This document shows positions 10,400-22,649 of a DNA stretch of 64,000 nt, one piece after another. A program made the translations under genes and the position numbers. Position 1 is the first letter of the stretch, and each line of letters opens with the position of its first letter. The stretch comes from Marasmius tenuissimus. Taxonomy: Eukaryota; Basidiomycota; Agaricomycetes; Agaricales; Marasmiaceae. The notes under the pieces were generated by a model. It did not search any database and was not told the DNA's origin. It worked only from the letters and a program-made list of their open reading frames with translations. The stretch lies in the NCBI GenBank assembly GCA_029532415.1, contig JAQOTA010000054.1:4154001-4218000 (forward strand), in the 5' to 3' direction.

Positions 10400-12865
10400 T
10401 TCGCAGACGTAGTTCAAGGTGATCGCTAGACAAACAACGCGGACTCTCGGTCTCAAGTCATCGAGACCTATCCTTCCGTACCCACTGCCGCCGCGCCGCA
10501 TGATACGTTCAACGGGTTCGAGCTTCCTTCGGAGCCCCGACCAAGACTCGGTTCGAATAGTCGTACGTCCGACTCGGAAACCCTCCTCCATGAGAATAAT
10601 GCATATTGAATATCATTTTGACCACGCCGAATCGTTCGTGAAGGGCTCTAGATTATCCCGACTTTCGTACGAGACGTCGTACGAATCAGAACTCGGAAGA
10701 TGGAGAAGTATGGCACATACTAGTCGTAGCGTTGTGAGCTCCTCCCAATACTTGTGGGTGGCCTGGTAAAGATATCAATCACGACGAGGTTTGGGCTCTC
10801 GTTCTAAAGCCTGTAGACAAGTTGAAGAGACCAAATGATCAGGAAAAAAACAGCTAAATTGCGTGTAGAGCTTGTCGTCAAAAGCCTTCCTTAGTAGCTC
10901 GAGACCCCGGAAAAAGACTCCTCTTGTCGGATGAGACGCATGTGTAGGACTCTGTTAAATACCCACAGAAGCTCGGATACGCAGTGAATCCAGAAGGTCA
11001 TTGGTTCGAACTTCGGGATGTAATATTGCTATCTTCTACCATTAGTGAGAGAGAGAGAACGGATTGGGGCTTCGGAGATCGCAGTGGAGGACGAAAATCA
11101 AATAAAATGGATCAAATGCAGTACTGCCCTCCAAAAGGATATCGTTTCCACCAGGACCTCGGGAGGAAATCGCTGAATGAGCGGATTAGAGGGTAGACGT
11201 CAGATGGATTTGCGAATGCATGCCTTCCTAAGATCTTTATCAGAATAATAGAAAAAGAGTTGAGAGGCGTTTGGGCAGGCAAAATGATGGACGTGCTCAA
11301 ACTAAAAGCTCGTTGCACCTAGGCATTAGTACATGCGGGTGCGGGAACCAACGATTTCGGAAAGGGAAAGCAAAACCTCAGAATCAAGGCAGCAATGCCT
11401 CGGGTGCGTAGAGGGTAAAAATCAACATGCCATACCTGGGACCTCTTGAGAATTTGGCTGTTTTTTCTTACTTGGTATACTGGCCAGGTACCGGTCGCAA
11501 GGTAGTCGGCTTCAAGGATCGAAGCCAAGTCTGAATCAAAGCGACGCGCGCCAGTTTCAGTAAGCTTAGCCGACAAAGACACGCGCGCACGGACCAGGAC
11601 CCGGGTTGACCTGAACCCTCATCATCTTCAACGCTCAAGAGCGACCAGCTCTCTGCTTGTTGTCTGTTCTTCTCGCTCAAAGGGTATGACTGGTAACTGA
11701 ATTTCGGTGAACAATAAAGTTCTCGCTCGCTGAATCGTCGCTCACTTCTTGCTTTCCAGAGTTTTGGGGGAACGCAATGTGCCAGCTCAAAGCCTTCTCC
11801 AAGCCCAGGGTTTACCGGTTCGCCGTCTAGCCCGGTTATTTTTGCTTTCTATCAGCTGTTCTCTGCGGACTTCTCTGTCAATTTTCATATCGGCTGGGCC
11901 GCTCGAATAGCGAAGGGAAGGGCGCGGTCAGGGTGCAATGCCAGTCCTTTTTCGTCCGAGGCATCAGGTATGGCCGTGTTTCTTTTCCAAGTTCCGGTCA
12001 GAATTGATTGATCTCGTTTTTGCTCTCTCGTATCTTTTTTTTCAGCGGATTACCATACTTCTGGCATCTCTTGTTCTGGCTTCGCTATATCCGAGGCTCG
12101 AAGGTCGTAGAAAGCACTATTTTCGTCGTCAAGTCCATCCTGTGACCGCAAAGTTCAACGTAAACACGTTCCCAGTCATGTCGGACGTTTAGAGACCTCG
12201 TCCAGGCCTTTTGGCCCGCCGTGGACCATCTCATTTCCCTTCTCCCGCCTCCCGAGTTTCATTCAGTCATGCTAAATGGTAAACTCACGTTCCCAGGAAC
12301 TTTGTTGGTGAGTCCACACTGTCCCTCGCGCATTCGGCGGTATGCTAAGGTCCGAGCATCAGGAACCCCTCGACAATCCACTCCGTCATTCTGTTCGAAC
12401 AGTCTAGACTTACGAACTGCAGCCCAAAGTTACTAAATACTGGTAATCGACGGAATGGTGTCTTCGAGCGGGAATCACTTACACTGTCTTTACGCCCGCT
12501 GCAATGCCTGGAGCTCTTGGAAGCTGTCCATAAGAAGCAACACCGCGGGAGGCCAGAACAAAACACGAGTCTGGAATCCTGTGCTCAACATGGATGATCG
12601 TCAACTCCACGCGAATTTCTATTTTGCAGGACCGCAATTAGCGGGTGAAGTGTTCATCGACAAGAACTTGTTCTCGACTCCCTCGGATGTTATATTGCGT
12701 AAGTGCCGCCATCCATTCACTTATACTGAGCTCAAGACGATGGGTATAAATACGGGCTCAGGTTACCATCGGAGAACCAACAACATCTTCCTCTTCTCTT
12801 CTCTACTAGTCTCTCAACACAATCTACTTCTCCTTAATCTAACTCCACCCGAATAACCCATCAGC
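10400..12865. other. Gene-poor stretch upstream of the D-amino-acid oxidase gene
   Basis: No supported gene. Minus-strand frames at 11319-11680 can be joined by a GT-AG intron but have no recognisable domain. Plus-strand frames at 11938-12856 also lack family signatures. The last 120 bases before 12866 hold the promoter of the oxidase gene, with TATAAATA at 12745-12752 and a pyrimidine-rich stretch just ahead of the start codon. Confidence 0.45.
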
Positions 12866-14234
12866 ATGGCCGCTACCACTGCCCCCGCTGCCTTCCCCAA
12901 GATCATGCTTTGGCGTGACATCACTCCCCTCAACACTCCTCTCAACAAGCCCACCGAAAACTCCCATCACGTTCTCGTAGTCGGCGGAGGCGTCATCGGT
13001 CTCACCACCGCCTGGTCCCTCCTCGACCAAGGCTACAAAGTCACCATCCTCTCCAAGGAATGGGCCTCCTACGGCAAAGAGCAGCGTATCGCCTCCCAAA
13101 TCGCCGGTGCCCTCTGGGAGTACCCCCCAGCCGTCTGTGGCCAGCACACCGACAAAATCTCCCTCCAGCACAGCAAGAAATGGTGCATGGTCGCCTACCA
13201 CGTCTGGAACGCGCTCTCCCAAGACCCCAGGTACAAAGAATCTGGTGTCAGGATGATGCCGTCCAACTTCTACTTCCCCGACCCGATCGAAGGTGACGAT
13301 TTCCAGACGGAGAAGATGAACGAGATTGCTGCCTCTGGTGTCGTTGGGTTCAGGAAGGGAGCGCACTTGATCAAAGACTTCAATGTTGATCCTGAGCACG
13401 GTGGTGTGGATGCTTATGGGATTATGGCACCGGTTATTGATACAGATGCTGCGATGAAGTGGTTGATGGAGCTTGTGCAGGCAAAAGGAGCTTCTCTTGT
13501 CACCGAGGCGATCAAGGGTGACCTGCTCAACCAGGAGGATGCCCTCAGGAACCGGTTTGGCGCGGAGGTCATCATCAACTGTACGGGTATCGCCAGCGCG
13601 GAAACTGCAGGAGACGACTCTTGCTACCCCATCCGTGGTGGTTTGATCCGTCTCATCAACGACGGTGTCAGCATGCCCAAGGTCGAAGCGGGCCTTACCA
13701 TCTCCGCCGATGTTGGAAGGCAAAACGAGATTGTGTTCATCGTTCCGAGAAGCGACAACACCTTGATCCTTGGAGGTGGGTTTTACTTGCACTTCTTTCG
13801 TCTTACAGATTACATCTGACGTTTACCCTTCCCGCATAGGTTTCACCGAGCCCAACGAATACGACCTCGACCTCACCCTCGAATCCCCCGTCATCAAGCG
13901 CATGAAAGAGCGCTGCGAAGCCTTCCTTCCCCAACTCAAGAACGCCAAGATCGACCCCGACTACCCCGTCGCCCAGGGTCTCCGCCCATTCAGACAACGC
14001 AACATCCGTGTCGAGCGTGAACTCCGCCAACTCGTCCCCGGATCTAAGCCAAGCCGCATCGTTCACTCCTACGGACACGGAGGCGCTGGATGGTCTTTGA
14101 GCTTCGGATGTGCTAGCGATGTGCTCGGGTTGGTCAAGGAGGCTCTTGCTGACTTGCCACCGGTGTCGAGGACTAACCAGGCTCCACCGGAAGTCAAGTA
14201 CACCGGACCCGTGGTTGCTGCTACCGCGGCTTGA
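12866..14234 (+). CDS. D-amino-acid oxidase family flavoenzyme
   Basis: FAD-dependent oxidase that converts a D-amino acid to the 2-oxo acid, ammonia and hydrogen peroxide, normally in peroxisomes. The FAD-binding beta-alpha-beta motif VLVVGGGVIGLTTAWSLL lies at about residues 36-53. It is followed by SQIAGALWEYPP, a family hallmark near the flavin, and by the conserved CTGIAS and CYPIRGG segments. After the single intron (13776-13839, split glycine codon) come the GLRPFRQRNIRVE arginine segment, which binds the substrate carboxylate in this family, and the C-terminal HSYGHGGAGWSLSFG motif. The reading frame is intact at about 434 residues, slightly longer than usual because of both an N-terminal lead and an alanine-rich tail. 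The C-terminus TAA is not a good peroxisomal SKL signal, so the location is uncertain. D-aspartate oxidase is the main alternative specificity. It converges with the P450 gene. Confidence 0.93.
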
Positions 14235-14550
14235 GTAAAGTCGGGATGCTTTTTTGAAGCCGGGCTAGGAGTTAGATCTGGCTCGTGGACGACGAAAGGA
14301 ACCAAACATTTGGATAGATTTCTCTTTACTCGTTGTACTTTTTTTGGGTACCTTGTTAGTTTGCTGTATTTTCCCCTCCCTAATGACAATCCTCTTCAAC
14401 GACGGAACCTGGGCTACTTGTGAAAGTTTGTATGCCGGCGCAGCATAAGCATTGGGGACAACAACGAAAGGGTACAGACTGGATTACAACAGAGGCAGTA
14501 GTCTACATATGAAAGAAACAGTGCAAGCCTTCGCTCCCAGGAACCACAAA
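14235..14550. other. Short convergent 3' intergenic region
   Basis: This separates the stop of the D-amino-acid oxidase gene (+) from the stop of the P450 gene (-). It must hold both 3' untranslated regions. I see no other feature. Confidence 0.5.
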
Positions 14551-17061
14551 TCAGTTCCGCCTTGCAAATGTTAGCGGTACTCGTATCGGGCTGTCCATAT
14601 CAATCAGCTCGCTACGCCCAACGGGAGGGAGGGAAATCTCGACGTACGTATGCGTAATCCCAAACTGGGCTTTCAGAACTCGCTCCTTCCTGCCTTCAAA
14701 ACTCTCATGCTTGAATTCAGGCTCTTCCATAACGGAGATCTTGTACTTCTTGACCAGAACACTAAGGATTGCTACACTCTCCACTTCGCTGAACCTGTGG
14801 TCATCGTAGTTAGGGCAGGTATCAGCCGGGGGCGGACGTTGACCATACCTTCGTCCAATACACGATCGCGCGCCTGAAATAACGAGTGATTGAGCTCGTG
14901 CTCCTAAGTGGAAGGGAAGAGGGAAGGTCACCAACCGACACTGAACGGGATGAAAGCATCCCTGTTCCATTCTCCCATGAACCTATCTGGGCGGAATTCG
15001 TACGGGTCTTTCCAATACCGAGCTAACATATAAGATATAAGCATTTTGCGTGCAACGGAATGGACATGTATACGTACGATTGTAATGAACGCCCGCGGCA
15101 TGAATGACGAGGTTCGTGTTCTTGGGAACCGGTATGACCTTTGACTGACCCTGTTCGTTGTGGAGAACGAATGAAGTGTCTTCAGCGGTGGACTTTGGGA
15201 CGCCGACAGCCTGTGAGGGTGGTAAGTATGACTACGACGAGTACGATACGGGGGGAAAGAATGCTCACCGGGGGGAAGAGGCGTAGGGTCTCATAGATCA
15301 CACTGACAAGACGAGGTTTAGTAGAGTTTCTAAACACCAACTGCTCTTGCTTACGCCAGCGAACGATCGAGGGCAGGTATATCATCGTATGCCTGGAACG
15401 TGGTCAGCTCAAGATCTCTTCGAGAGGACCAGATCGTTCGCTCACAGGAAGTCGATCAGGGCATACAGACATGATGTGTTGGTAAAGTTTGTCTTGCTCT
15501 TCCGGATACAGCGCGAGTAGGGCGAACGCAAAGCAGAGTGTGTGGGACGACGTCTAGTTTGAGTTTGAGTTTGAGAAACAAAGAAAAATTGCAGTATAGG
15601 AGAACACAGACCTCGTGCCCTGCTAAGAGGAATACGAAAACGTTTCCTGGTAGTATGTTGGTGTTTTAGTGAAATGCAAGAGACGAAGCTACAGCCGTGC
15701 GTACCTATGAGCTCAGAGTCGTCGAGCTTGGCCATCTCTTCCCCAACTTGTTCGTTGGCATCGATGAGGTTACTGAATAGATTAACTTGGTCGATTTCTG
15801 CCGTACTTCCTGTGGATTTCCGCTGATGGATCACATCCTGCAAGTATACCTGTGGACAGACGACGCGTCAGGTCGGATTTGAGATGATAATGAGTGGACG
15901 CACACGCAGCTCGTCAAATCCGATCCTGGTTTTCCGGATGCGCTCTGTGAGATTAGGAACCCAGTCCGGTAAGAGTAGTTTCAGGTAAACATCTTTTGAG
16001 GCTATCTGGAAGGTTTCTTCAAAGGAGAGCTCGTGTCCTTGAGGTACAGTATGTTCCGCACTCCACCCCATTCGTCTTCCGAAGCCTGTAATTGCGATCG
16101 GATGTTGGTTAGGCTAGGATTTGAAGCTCAGCGTCGAGGAATCGTTACCAGCAGCGGATATCACCCGCAGACCAAACTGGAGAACAACGGTCAGCCTTCT
16201 TCGATCTTGGAAAGAGACAGATTCACGCACCTGTAGAGAAAGACCGAGAAAATTGTCGACTGCAATTTCTTCCTTATCCCCCCAGACCTCGTCAAAGAAT
16301 TCCGTTAGCATCCTGATGCTCTCTTCCCATACCAGACGATTGTTTCTCTGTATAAAACCGCTTCATTGGGATAAGATCAAGTGGAATTGAAAGGGCATAC
16401 TTCAGAAAACGCGGGTGATGCGATTTTGCGGTTTTTCTTCCACTCTTCACCTTCCGTGGATATAATGTTCCTTCCAAAAATGTCGAGAGGCTTGTACTGG
16501 GCTAGCGGTTTAGGGTATTTGTGGCGCTGCGATCCAATTTCCTAGAAAAGAAGAGACAAGAGTTTGGCTAATGACCGAAAAAGGCAAACGAAGTCGTTCA
16601 CCTTCAGGACTTCAGGATCCGCTACCGTGTATGTGACAGCAACGCGCGGCCATAGCGATATCTGTTCCAGTCAGACCAAGAGTATTCGAAGAATGATTGC
16701 TTTTACTGACGGCAGCACTGATATTCCAGCCAATAGGTTCGTACACTACAACCTGTCATCAACATAGCTTGTCTATACAAAAGTTGTTCCGCACTCACGG
16801 TCATGTTTCCTCAACCAGAAGTTGAACTGTCCCAACACCAACCGCGTACTCTTGTTCAACGCACTTGCCAGGGTCGTTTCGTTGGAAAAGAAGGTCACAA
16901 AGGTTAAAATGTCCCTGTTTATTATTTGAGTTAGGCATGACGACACAAAGGGAGATCTGCCCGCACCTAACGGATCCGCGAACGCGACGGTACTCCAGGT
17001 AAACCCTGAACGCATAAACAGAAAGGAGAGTGCCTGCAAGGACGAGCAGTTCGACCAGCAT
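14551..17061 (-). CDS. Microsomal cytochrome P450 monooxygenase
   Basis: Heme-thiolate monooxygenase anchored in the endoplasmic reticulum. The start at 17061 opens a hydrophobic anchor (MLVELLVLAGTLLSVYAFRV). The gene is cut by more than ten small introns. Landmarks in order are the WPRVAVTYTVADPEVLK strand, the QRHKYPKPLAQYKPLDIFG segment, the C-helix EWKKNRKIASPAFS, the I-helix LLAGHE joined to TSSHTL across an intron, the ExxR motif in YETLRLFPP, and the heme-binding loop PFSVGARSCIGRR, whose cysteine is the iron ligand and which is itself split by an intron. The protein ends after a C-terminal SPIRVPLTFARRN. All signature motifs are present, so it should be active. The sequence resembles the large expanded P450 clans of Agaricomycetes; I cannot assign a numbered family or a substrate. 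Confidence 0.93.
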
Positions 17062-17379
17062 GTTTTCGCTGCTCGGTCGCCTATGCAGGCGAGAAGGAAG
17101 TGAGAAAGAAAACTGCAGGGCCAGATTCCCATGTTGACCTGGCAGTGGGGACCAGCATGATTGCTGACAACGTGAATGGGAGAGAATTAATTGACAAGGG
17201 TCGACATGTCATTGGTGCTGACGGTCCGAACGGGAATTGCCGAACTCTGCCGACACCGGCTTGGACGGAGTGGGTCAACGTCGAATGTCGAACGGACAGT
17301 GGGTCCTAAGGCCTAAGGGGTCCAGAGGCAGCATCAATCTCGTTTCTTACTATATTTTAAGTACATGCAAGTCCCCTCT
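17062..17379. other. P450 promoter region
   Basis: Lies between the P450 start and the carboxypeptidase stop, both on the minus strand. It should hold the P450 promoter and the carboxypeptidase 3' end. No other structure was recognised. Confidence 0.4.
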
Positions 17380-19270
17380 TTACGTCGGAGTCAGCGGCTG
17401 ATTCGACATTATCTGATCGAACATCTGGAACGCTGCCTCTCCAACCTCAAGGTTTCCAAACTAAAGACGGAGAGAGAACGATCCTGGTCAGCTCGTGGAC
17501 CCATAAACGTAAATGTTTGACAACCAACCTTATACGCGGGCACCTCATGACCCGCTCCGTAGATCCTGATATACGAAAAGTTACCGGCATTCTTGAATTG
17601 TCCCGTTACTTCCCCTCGAACGGTGTAAGGTTGGAAAACCTGTTGTTTATAGATCGAGGTAAACTTGGTATTGAGGGCGTCGACCATCGCTTCGACTCCA
17701 TTGAAATTGAGAATGTAGTCCTTGTCAAGCTCAAAGTAAGCTACTAGTCCCTTTGTAACGGAAGACACATGCACTCACGGCATCACCATCGTATACAATG
17801 ACTCGGACCTATACCAAGCGGCAACTGTTAACCTTGGGAACCAACAGTGAGAAAACGACGACGTACTCCAGAATTAATAACAGTCTCTAAGTTCGGTCTC
17901 GAGTTTCTCATCCAATCCCCAGTAGCCGCGAAGTTGCTATAAACCACCTGGTTCGATGATTGCCACTGTTGCTCCGCCCCGATCTTACTTCTCACCGAAT
18001 TGAGATACCCAGTGATCGAGGGCGGATATGGATCTGGATCTTCTGCTAGTACGTAGTAGACGTCGTAATTTCCGGCGAGAGGGCTAAGAATCCTGTTGTT
18101 ACAGAACGACTGGGCTGCTGAACAGACAGAGTTTGTGTTCGTGTTGTAGCACGAAGTGATCTGTAACAGGTTCAGGATACGTTTGCGGCTATGATGAGTG
18201 CTCGAGACAAACCTGATCTCTGCATCCGCCGGCTTGGGTCCACGATGTGTTCCCCCGATCGAGGATGGTCTGTGAAACAAGAGGATGGTAGGGATTGGAT
18301 GCAGCGTATTCGATGTAGCCCTGATACTGAGCAAGCGGATCTGTAAGGCCATCGCCTACACCCAGCACTTTGAGGTTGAGAGGTATCCCAGAAATTTTTC
18401 CCGACGCAATTTGGGTATTCTGATCTAGGAAATGGCTTGAAATGAGAGTGGATCATGAGTTACGCGACGCAAACCACAATACTGGACAGCGACGACGTAC
18501 GCAGCGAAAGTAGGCCCATAATGACCTCCATAACTCTCTGTCCAAATCGCCAGATTCCGTTTCGCCAATGCCGAGAACCTACTGTCTTTGAAGAAGATTT
18601 GCAAGAAGGACCAAACATCCGCAGCTGCCTGTTGGCTCGTTCCGACTTTTGTGTCGCCATGGCTGAAGCCGACACCGACTGGCTGATCGATGAAGATGAT
18701 GTGGGAGTTTGTGCTCCAGGACCATGGATTGAGAGAAACGGACGTGGTATCGTTATTGATTCGACACGGTCCCAACTCTTGGAGAAGACCGATCATGGAG
18801 GAGGATCCAGGTCCACCATTGAACCAAAGAGTGACGGGAGCAGTAGACGGCGAATTTCGAGCAGCGAAGTACCAGAAACTAGTAGAAATGATAATCGGAC
18901 GTCAGAAAGAGAGATATTGAGTGGAGGTAAGTCAACGAACAAGATGCTCTGTGTAGCCGTAAGATCCCCGTATCCCGATGCTGAAGCCACTCCAGGAGTA
19001 GTTTCTATATCATCAGATTGAGAAATTCGTAACAATTCTTTGCCTAAACAAGAGCGATCACTGACCACAAATACCGGAGTTCTGGGCAGTGACACGAAGA
19101 GCACCCGGAGTTGTCGCTTGTGGTACTACCGCCTCCACATTTGTTTTGAAACCCTCGGAGTCAGATGAAGGGACACCTCCAACGACGCCATCGACGACGG
19201 GAATTTGCCCCTCGGCAGCAAACCCTCGCCTCGCAAGTGACAAAAGCACAAGAAGAGAAGAAAACAGCAT
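17380..19270 (-). CDS. Secreted serine carboxypeptidase (S10 family)
   Basis: Secreted or vacuolar serine carboxypeptidase, which removes C-terminal residues from peptides at acid pH. The start at 19270 gives a signal peptide (MLFSSLLVLLSLARRGFA). The family segment STAPVTLWFNGGPGSSS forms the oxyanion region. IIFIDQPVGVGFSH follows, then the nucleophile motif WTESYGGHYGP. The catalytic aspartate is in VIVYDGDADYILNFNG and the histidine in IYGAGHEVPAYK. The gene ends SNQPLTPT. About six introns with good GT-AG ends interrupt it. All catalytic residues are present. A TATAAAA box on the minus strand at 19300-19306 lies close to the start. It follows the P450 gene on the same strand, but fungal genes are transcribed singly, so this does not imply an operon. 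Confidence 0.92.
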
Positions 19271-20260
19271 CTTGATGACCAGGGCTCACAATTGACAGCT
19301 TTTATAGCCCATTATGCTTCCGTGAGCCGTAGCTAAAATTACTCCACTTCCACTGCGGCACGCTGACTAGCGTTATTTCGAGCGTCTTAACATATGGAAA
19401 ATGCACATGTGCGCAGACTGCACATGTCTGCCGTTCGATAAGTGATCGATGACGAGGCGGAAGCGGAGGCTGTTCTCCCCCATCTGTTGGGTAGAGAACC
19501 CCCGATTGATTGCAAGGTGTGATGGAATGGGGACCTTTGGGGTTTTGACGTGTCGAAAAGGTGGGGACTCGTTGAGATTGAGTATTTTTGACTTCAATCC
19601 GCGCGTGGTACTGTAGAAGATAGGTACTTGGACGAATACTAGGCTTACAAAAGGAGAAAATACGTACGACTTCTCCTTACTTTCAAGCCTGGGCCGGCTG
19701 GGGATGATTCGGCATTACGAGGTGTCTTGAGCACGCCACATCCAATTTTGATAGCTCAATGTAGAGGGGACCTCGGTCTCCACGCAATTGGGGAGGTTCC
19801 GACAAGCTGCTGAGCAGGGTCATGACATGGCCGAGAGAGTGGGTTTGCCGCGTGGGAAATGCCGCCCACTAGTCTCTTTATGTTCAATCGGCATTTGCCG
19901 AGCCTTCTTTTTCCAGATCCTCCATCCAACCCTCTTAGCTTGATGAAAGTTTCCTCCGCCGACAGGAATCCGGTCATTCTTCTAGAGAAGTAAGTTTCGG
20001 GTATTCATCACAACATTCAAACTGAAGCTAGTCCCAAAAGGGAAACTGGGATCACTATGCTGCTACTGAATGATTGACTTTGGACTTCAAGATTGGGAAT
20101 TGCGTTCGCTTCTGAAGACTGCGGTTGCTGTTTTGAAATTTTGTTTGATCAGGATTACAGATGATTCTTTTCGACTAGTATATAATCCCAACAGAGCCCA
20201 TTCTATTTCACCCTTTCACTTTCTGTCTACCTCACTTTTGCTCCAACACATCACCACAGA
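19271..20260. other. Divergent promoter region between carboxypeptidase and paralogue A
   Basis: About 1 kb between two divergent genes. It contains the carboxypeptidase TATA box (19300-19306), the paralogue A box TATATAAT (20179-20186), and the palindrome-like TCGGCATTTGCCGA at 19888-19901, which recurs upstream of paralogue B. No supported coding region. Confidence 0.55.
19888..19901. promoter_or_regulatory. Palindromic motif upstream of paralogue A
   Basis: TCGGCATTTGCCGA is a six-base inverted repeat around a TT centre, 360 bases before the paralogue A start. The same 14 bases occur, in the orientation matching its gene, 383 bases before the paralogue B start. It could be a transcription-factor site or just conserved duplicated DNA. 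Confidence 0.35.
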
Positions 20261-21661
20261 ATGTACGGATGTTCCGGCTACAGCTGGCCCCCAGGCTCCC
20301 ATGGGGAGGGTAATAGACGCACTGGAGGCGCGCTCAACTCTTCGAACTTAAGACCTCAGACCACAACCACCTCGAAAAAATCAACCGTTCCTGCCCGAGA
20401 AATCACGGAAGGCTTGCAACTGAGCTCGCCCCGGATTGCGACGTTGACGATACCCGCGACCACGAATGGCCTCAACGCAGATATTACCGACGTTCAGTAC
20501 ATCGGGTCCTACAATTGGATGGACGGCGCCCAGTGTACCATCGTTGTACCAGGTAAGACGACTGACACAAACCTGCGTATAGTCGAGTTCGAATTAATAT
20601 GCTTATCCGACTCCGCTGCTACACAGGATCACCACCCGAATGGACAAACAGACCAACGCCTTACGTCGTGAGAGAAGACATTGAAGAGCGTTACATCGAC
20701 CAAAACGGATACAAAATCCCAACTGCACCTCTCCTCCCTCTAATAGCCTCCGTCAACTTCCATCACGCAAGTCCAGGGATAAGGAAACCCTTCGATTGGT
20801 CCTCCGTCGACATTGTGACGGACCGAAACGGACTTCGAAAGATCTTTCGCTGGATCCGGGGTGAAGTTGACGCAGACTTCCGGATTGACCTTCAGCTCGC
20901 TGGGAGGAAGACCGTTTTGTTTAATCGATGGGAAAAGCGAGCAAAGGATTACCCACCTTTCTCTGGGAGCTTTGGACATAATTTTGAGGACGCGACTACG
21001 GTACCTGCCAGGGATTGTTCGGGAACTATCGGTCATCACCGAGTCTTACAATATGTGAGTTCTTGTCGACACGATCTTTCTTTCTTTCCTCGGGGTACTT
21101 ACATTTATCGTTGAATAGAACTTTGGTAGTCTAAAAATGGTAGTCCGCTGCGAAGTAGACGCGTGTCTTCCTGCCCCTTCAAGTCAGAGCGCGACTAGAA
21201 CTTCTGGATGGAACGCTGCTCCAAGGGCCCAGATGGTGCTGAATGGCCCGGGAGAAACCCCGCTTATCATACACGAGGGTGGCAACGTCATACCGCAGGA
21301 CTACATCGCCGAGCTCAAAACAATCTCGCTCAAAGGTCTCAGGGCAGGCAGACTTCGTTCAGACGATATCATTCTCCAGATGTTCATCTCGCAAACTTCG
21401 CATCTCTTTATGGGTGTCCACAATCGTGGGAATTTCCTCCAAGTACAGCAGTCGATTGTCGAGCTGAATGACCGTGCGGCGCATTTGAAGACGTCGCTTT
21501 TGAAGCTAAGAGGGGTTTTGGAAGATGTTAAGAATCTTGTTGTTGCGTATGGAGAGACGGGCAGGTTGAGTTTGATATGTCGAGGCGGGAGGTTGGATGT
21601 CGTGCAGAGGTCTGGTCAGGAGAGTTATCTTCCTTCCAATGTTTTGAGGATGTTTCACTGA
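20261..21661 (+). CDS. Paralogue A of an uncharacterised fungal family (intact copy)
   Basis: Three exons (20261-20552, 20627-21054, 21119-21661) join in frame into 420 residues. Exon 1 carries AREITEGLQLSSP and the family motif QYIGSYNWMDG...TIVVPG. Exon 2 carries the PPEW join, SSVDIVTDRNGLRKIFRWI, and FRIDLQLAGRKTVLF. Exon 3 carries LQMFISQTSHLFMGVHNRGNF and a helical C-terminus ending in LSLICRGG. I recall related fungal proteins sometimes being labelled geranylgeranyl pyrophosphate synthetase, but no DDxxD prenyltransferase motifs are visible, so that name is not supported. The alternating strands and conserved D, R and K positions might suggest a nucleic-acid or nucleotide-binding fold; that is inference. 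Compared with paralogue B (-, 32853-34263), the N-terminus lacks the RGG-rich tract. A TATATAAT box lies 75 bases upstream. Confidence 0.85.
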
Positions 21662-22164
21662 TGCTACTAGCCCCGTTCTCGTTCGTATCTATGTACCTTT
21701 CTTGTTCTGCCATGCATGTTCGAATGTAGCCCTTGCATTATTTTGTACTACATACATCAGTGTTGTGTCATTCCAGCTGTCGTTGTATACAACAGACCCA
21801 ATCTCAGTCTGCCCGACGTTCCTCTGTCATACCTGTTCCTTTTGAAGAAAGATCGCTGGAATCTGGACTGCGGAGTCGAGAGTGCACGCGTGTGAACATT
21901 GCACCAAGTCGGCATTTTGAACCGTCTTGCGAGTTCGCTTTCCTTCCCCCACCTCAAGTCCCCGGGGCTCCCGGCGGCGGAGGTCCAACTGTTCAACGTT
22001 CAAGCTGCATCATGGAAATTGACTCGCATAACTTAGTAGCTGAACATGTCGAGTATCACCGTGCCACCTCTACATGCAGCAGAGATTGGCTCGAACAGAG
22101 CAATCGTCCAATGAAAACTGACAGTGGGAGTTGCCGAAATGTCGGCGAGTTTTAGCGCTCACGG
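21662..22164. other. 3' flank of paralogue A
   Basis: An open frame at 21733-22155 (+) has no family resemblance and is overlapped by others. I regard the interval as non-coding. The right end is the insertion site of the hAT-type MITE. Confidence 0.45.
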
Positions 22165-22641
22165 TAGGGTTGCCGCTGGGCGGTTCCGGTTTAAATCGGT
22201 TTCCAAACCGGATGATCCGGTTCCGGCGGTTTGAAAACCATTTTGGAACCGCCGAACCCGGTTGACCGCGGTTTCGACCAGCATAGATAATATAATATTT
22301 TTCCATTAGGTTTTCACTTTTCTGAGTTAGAATTTTTGTGCCCCGGGCGTCTTGTTTGCTCTCGGAGGCCAAATTTGAGGTTTTGAGACCCACAATCTCA
22401 AGAATTTAGATGTTTGAACAACACAAAACTTTCTTTAGTTTCAAACATGGCAAATACAATGCTATTGAGAGCTGAGTTGGGTACGAAAAAAAAAAGAAAT
22501 CAAACCGGTTGGCCGTGGTTGAAGCCGGTCTGGAACCGAACCGGCAGTGCGGTTGGCCAAACCGATTTGACGTCATGGTCTCGTTCGGTCCGGGACCGGG
22601 CAGTTCAAACCGCCGGTTCCGCCCAACCGTTGACGACCCTA
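22165..22641. mobile_element. hAT-type MITE, 477 bp, with 8-bp target duplication
   Basis: The element starts TAGGGTTGCCGCTGGGCGG and ends with the inverted counterpart ...CAACCGTTGACGACCCTA. It is flanked by a perfect 8-base duplication, GCTCACGG, at 22157-22164 and 22642-22649. An 8-base duplication with TAGGGTTG-like imperfect termini is typical of the hAT superfamily. The subterminal 100 bases on each side are packed with short copies of GGTTCCGG/CCGGTT/AACCGGC, which would be transposase-binding repeats. The middle is AT-rich and non-coding. No transposase is encoded, so it is non-autonomous. Confidence 0.88.
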
Positions 22642-22649
22642 GCTCACGG

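Noticed and set aside
12839..13792. 317-codon minus-strand open frame
   Set aside because: It lies exactly antisense to the D-amino-acid oxidase gene and mirrors its codon bias.
12866..19270. Secondary-metabolite gene cluster
   Set aside because: No polyketide synthase, peptide synthetase, terpene cyclase or pathway regulator is seen, so oxidase, P450 and peptidase alone do not make a cluster.
20261..21661. Geranylgeranyl pyrophosphate synthase annotation for paralogue A
   Set aside because: No aspartate-rich DDxxD motifs or prenyltransferase helices are present; the name would be a carried-over mislabel.
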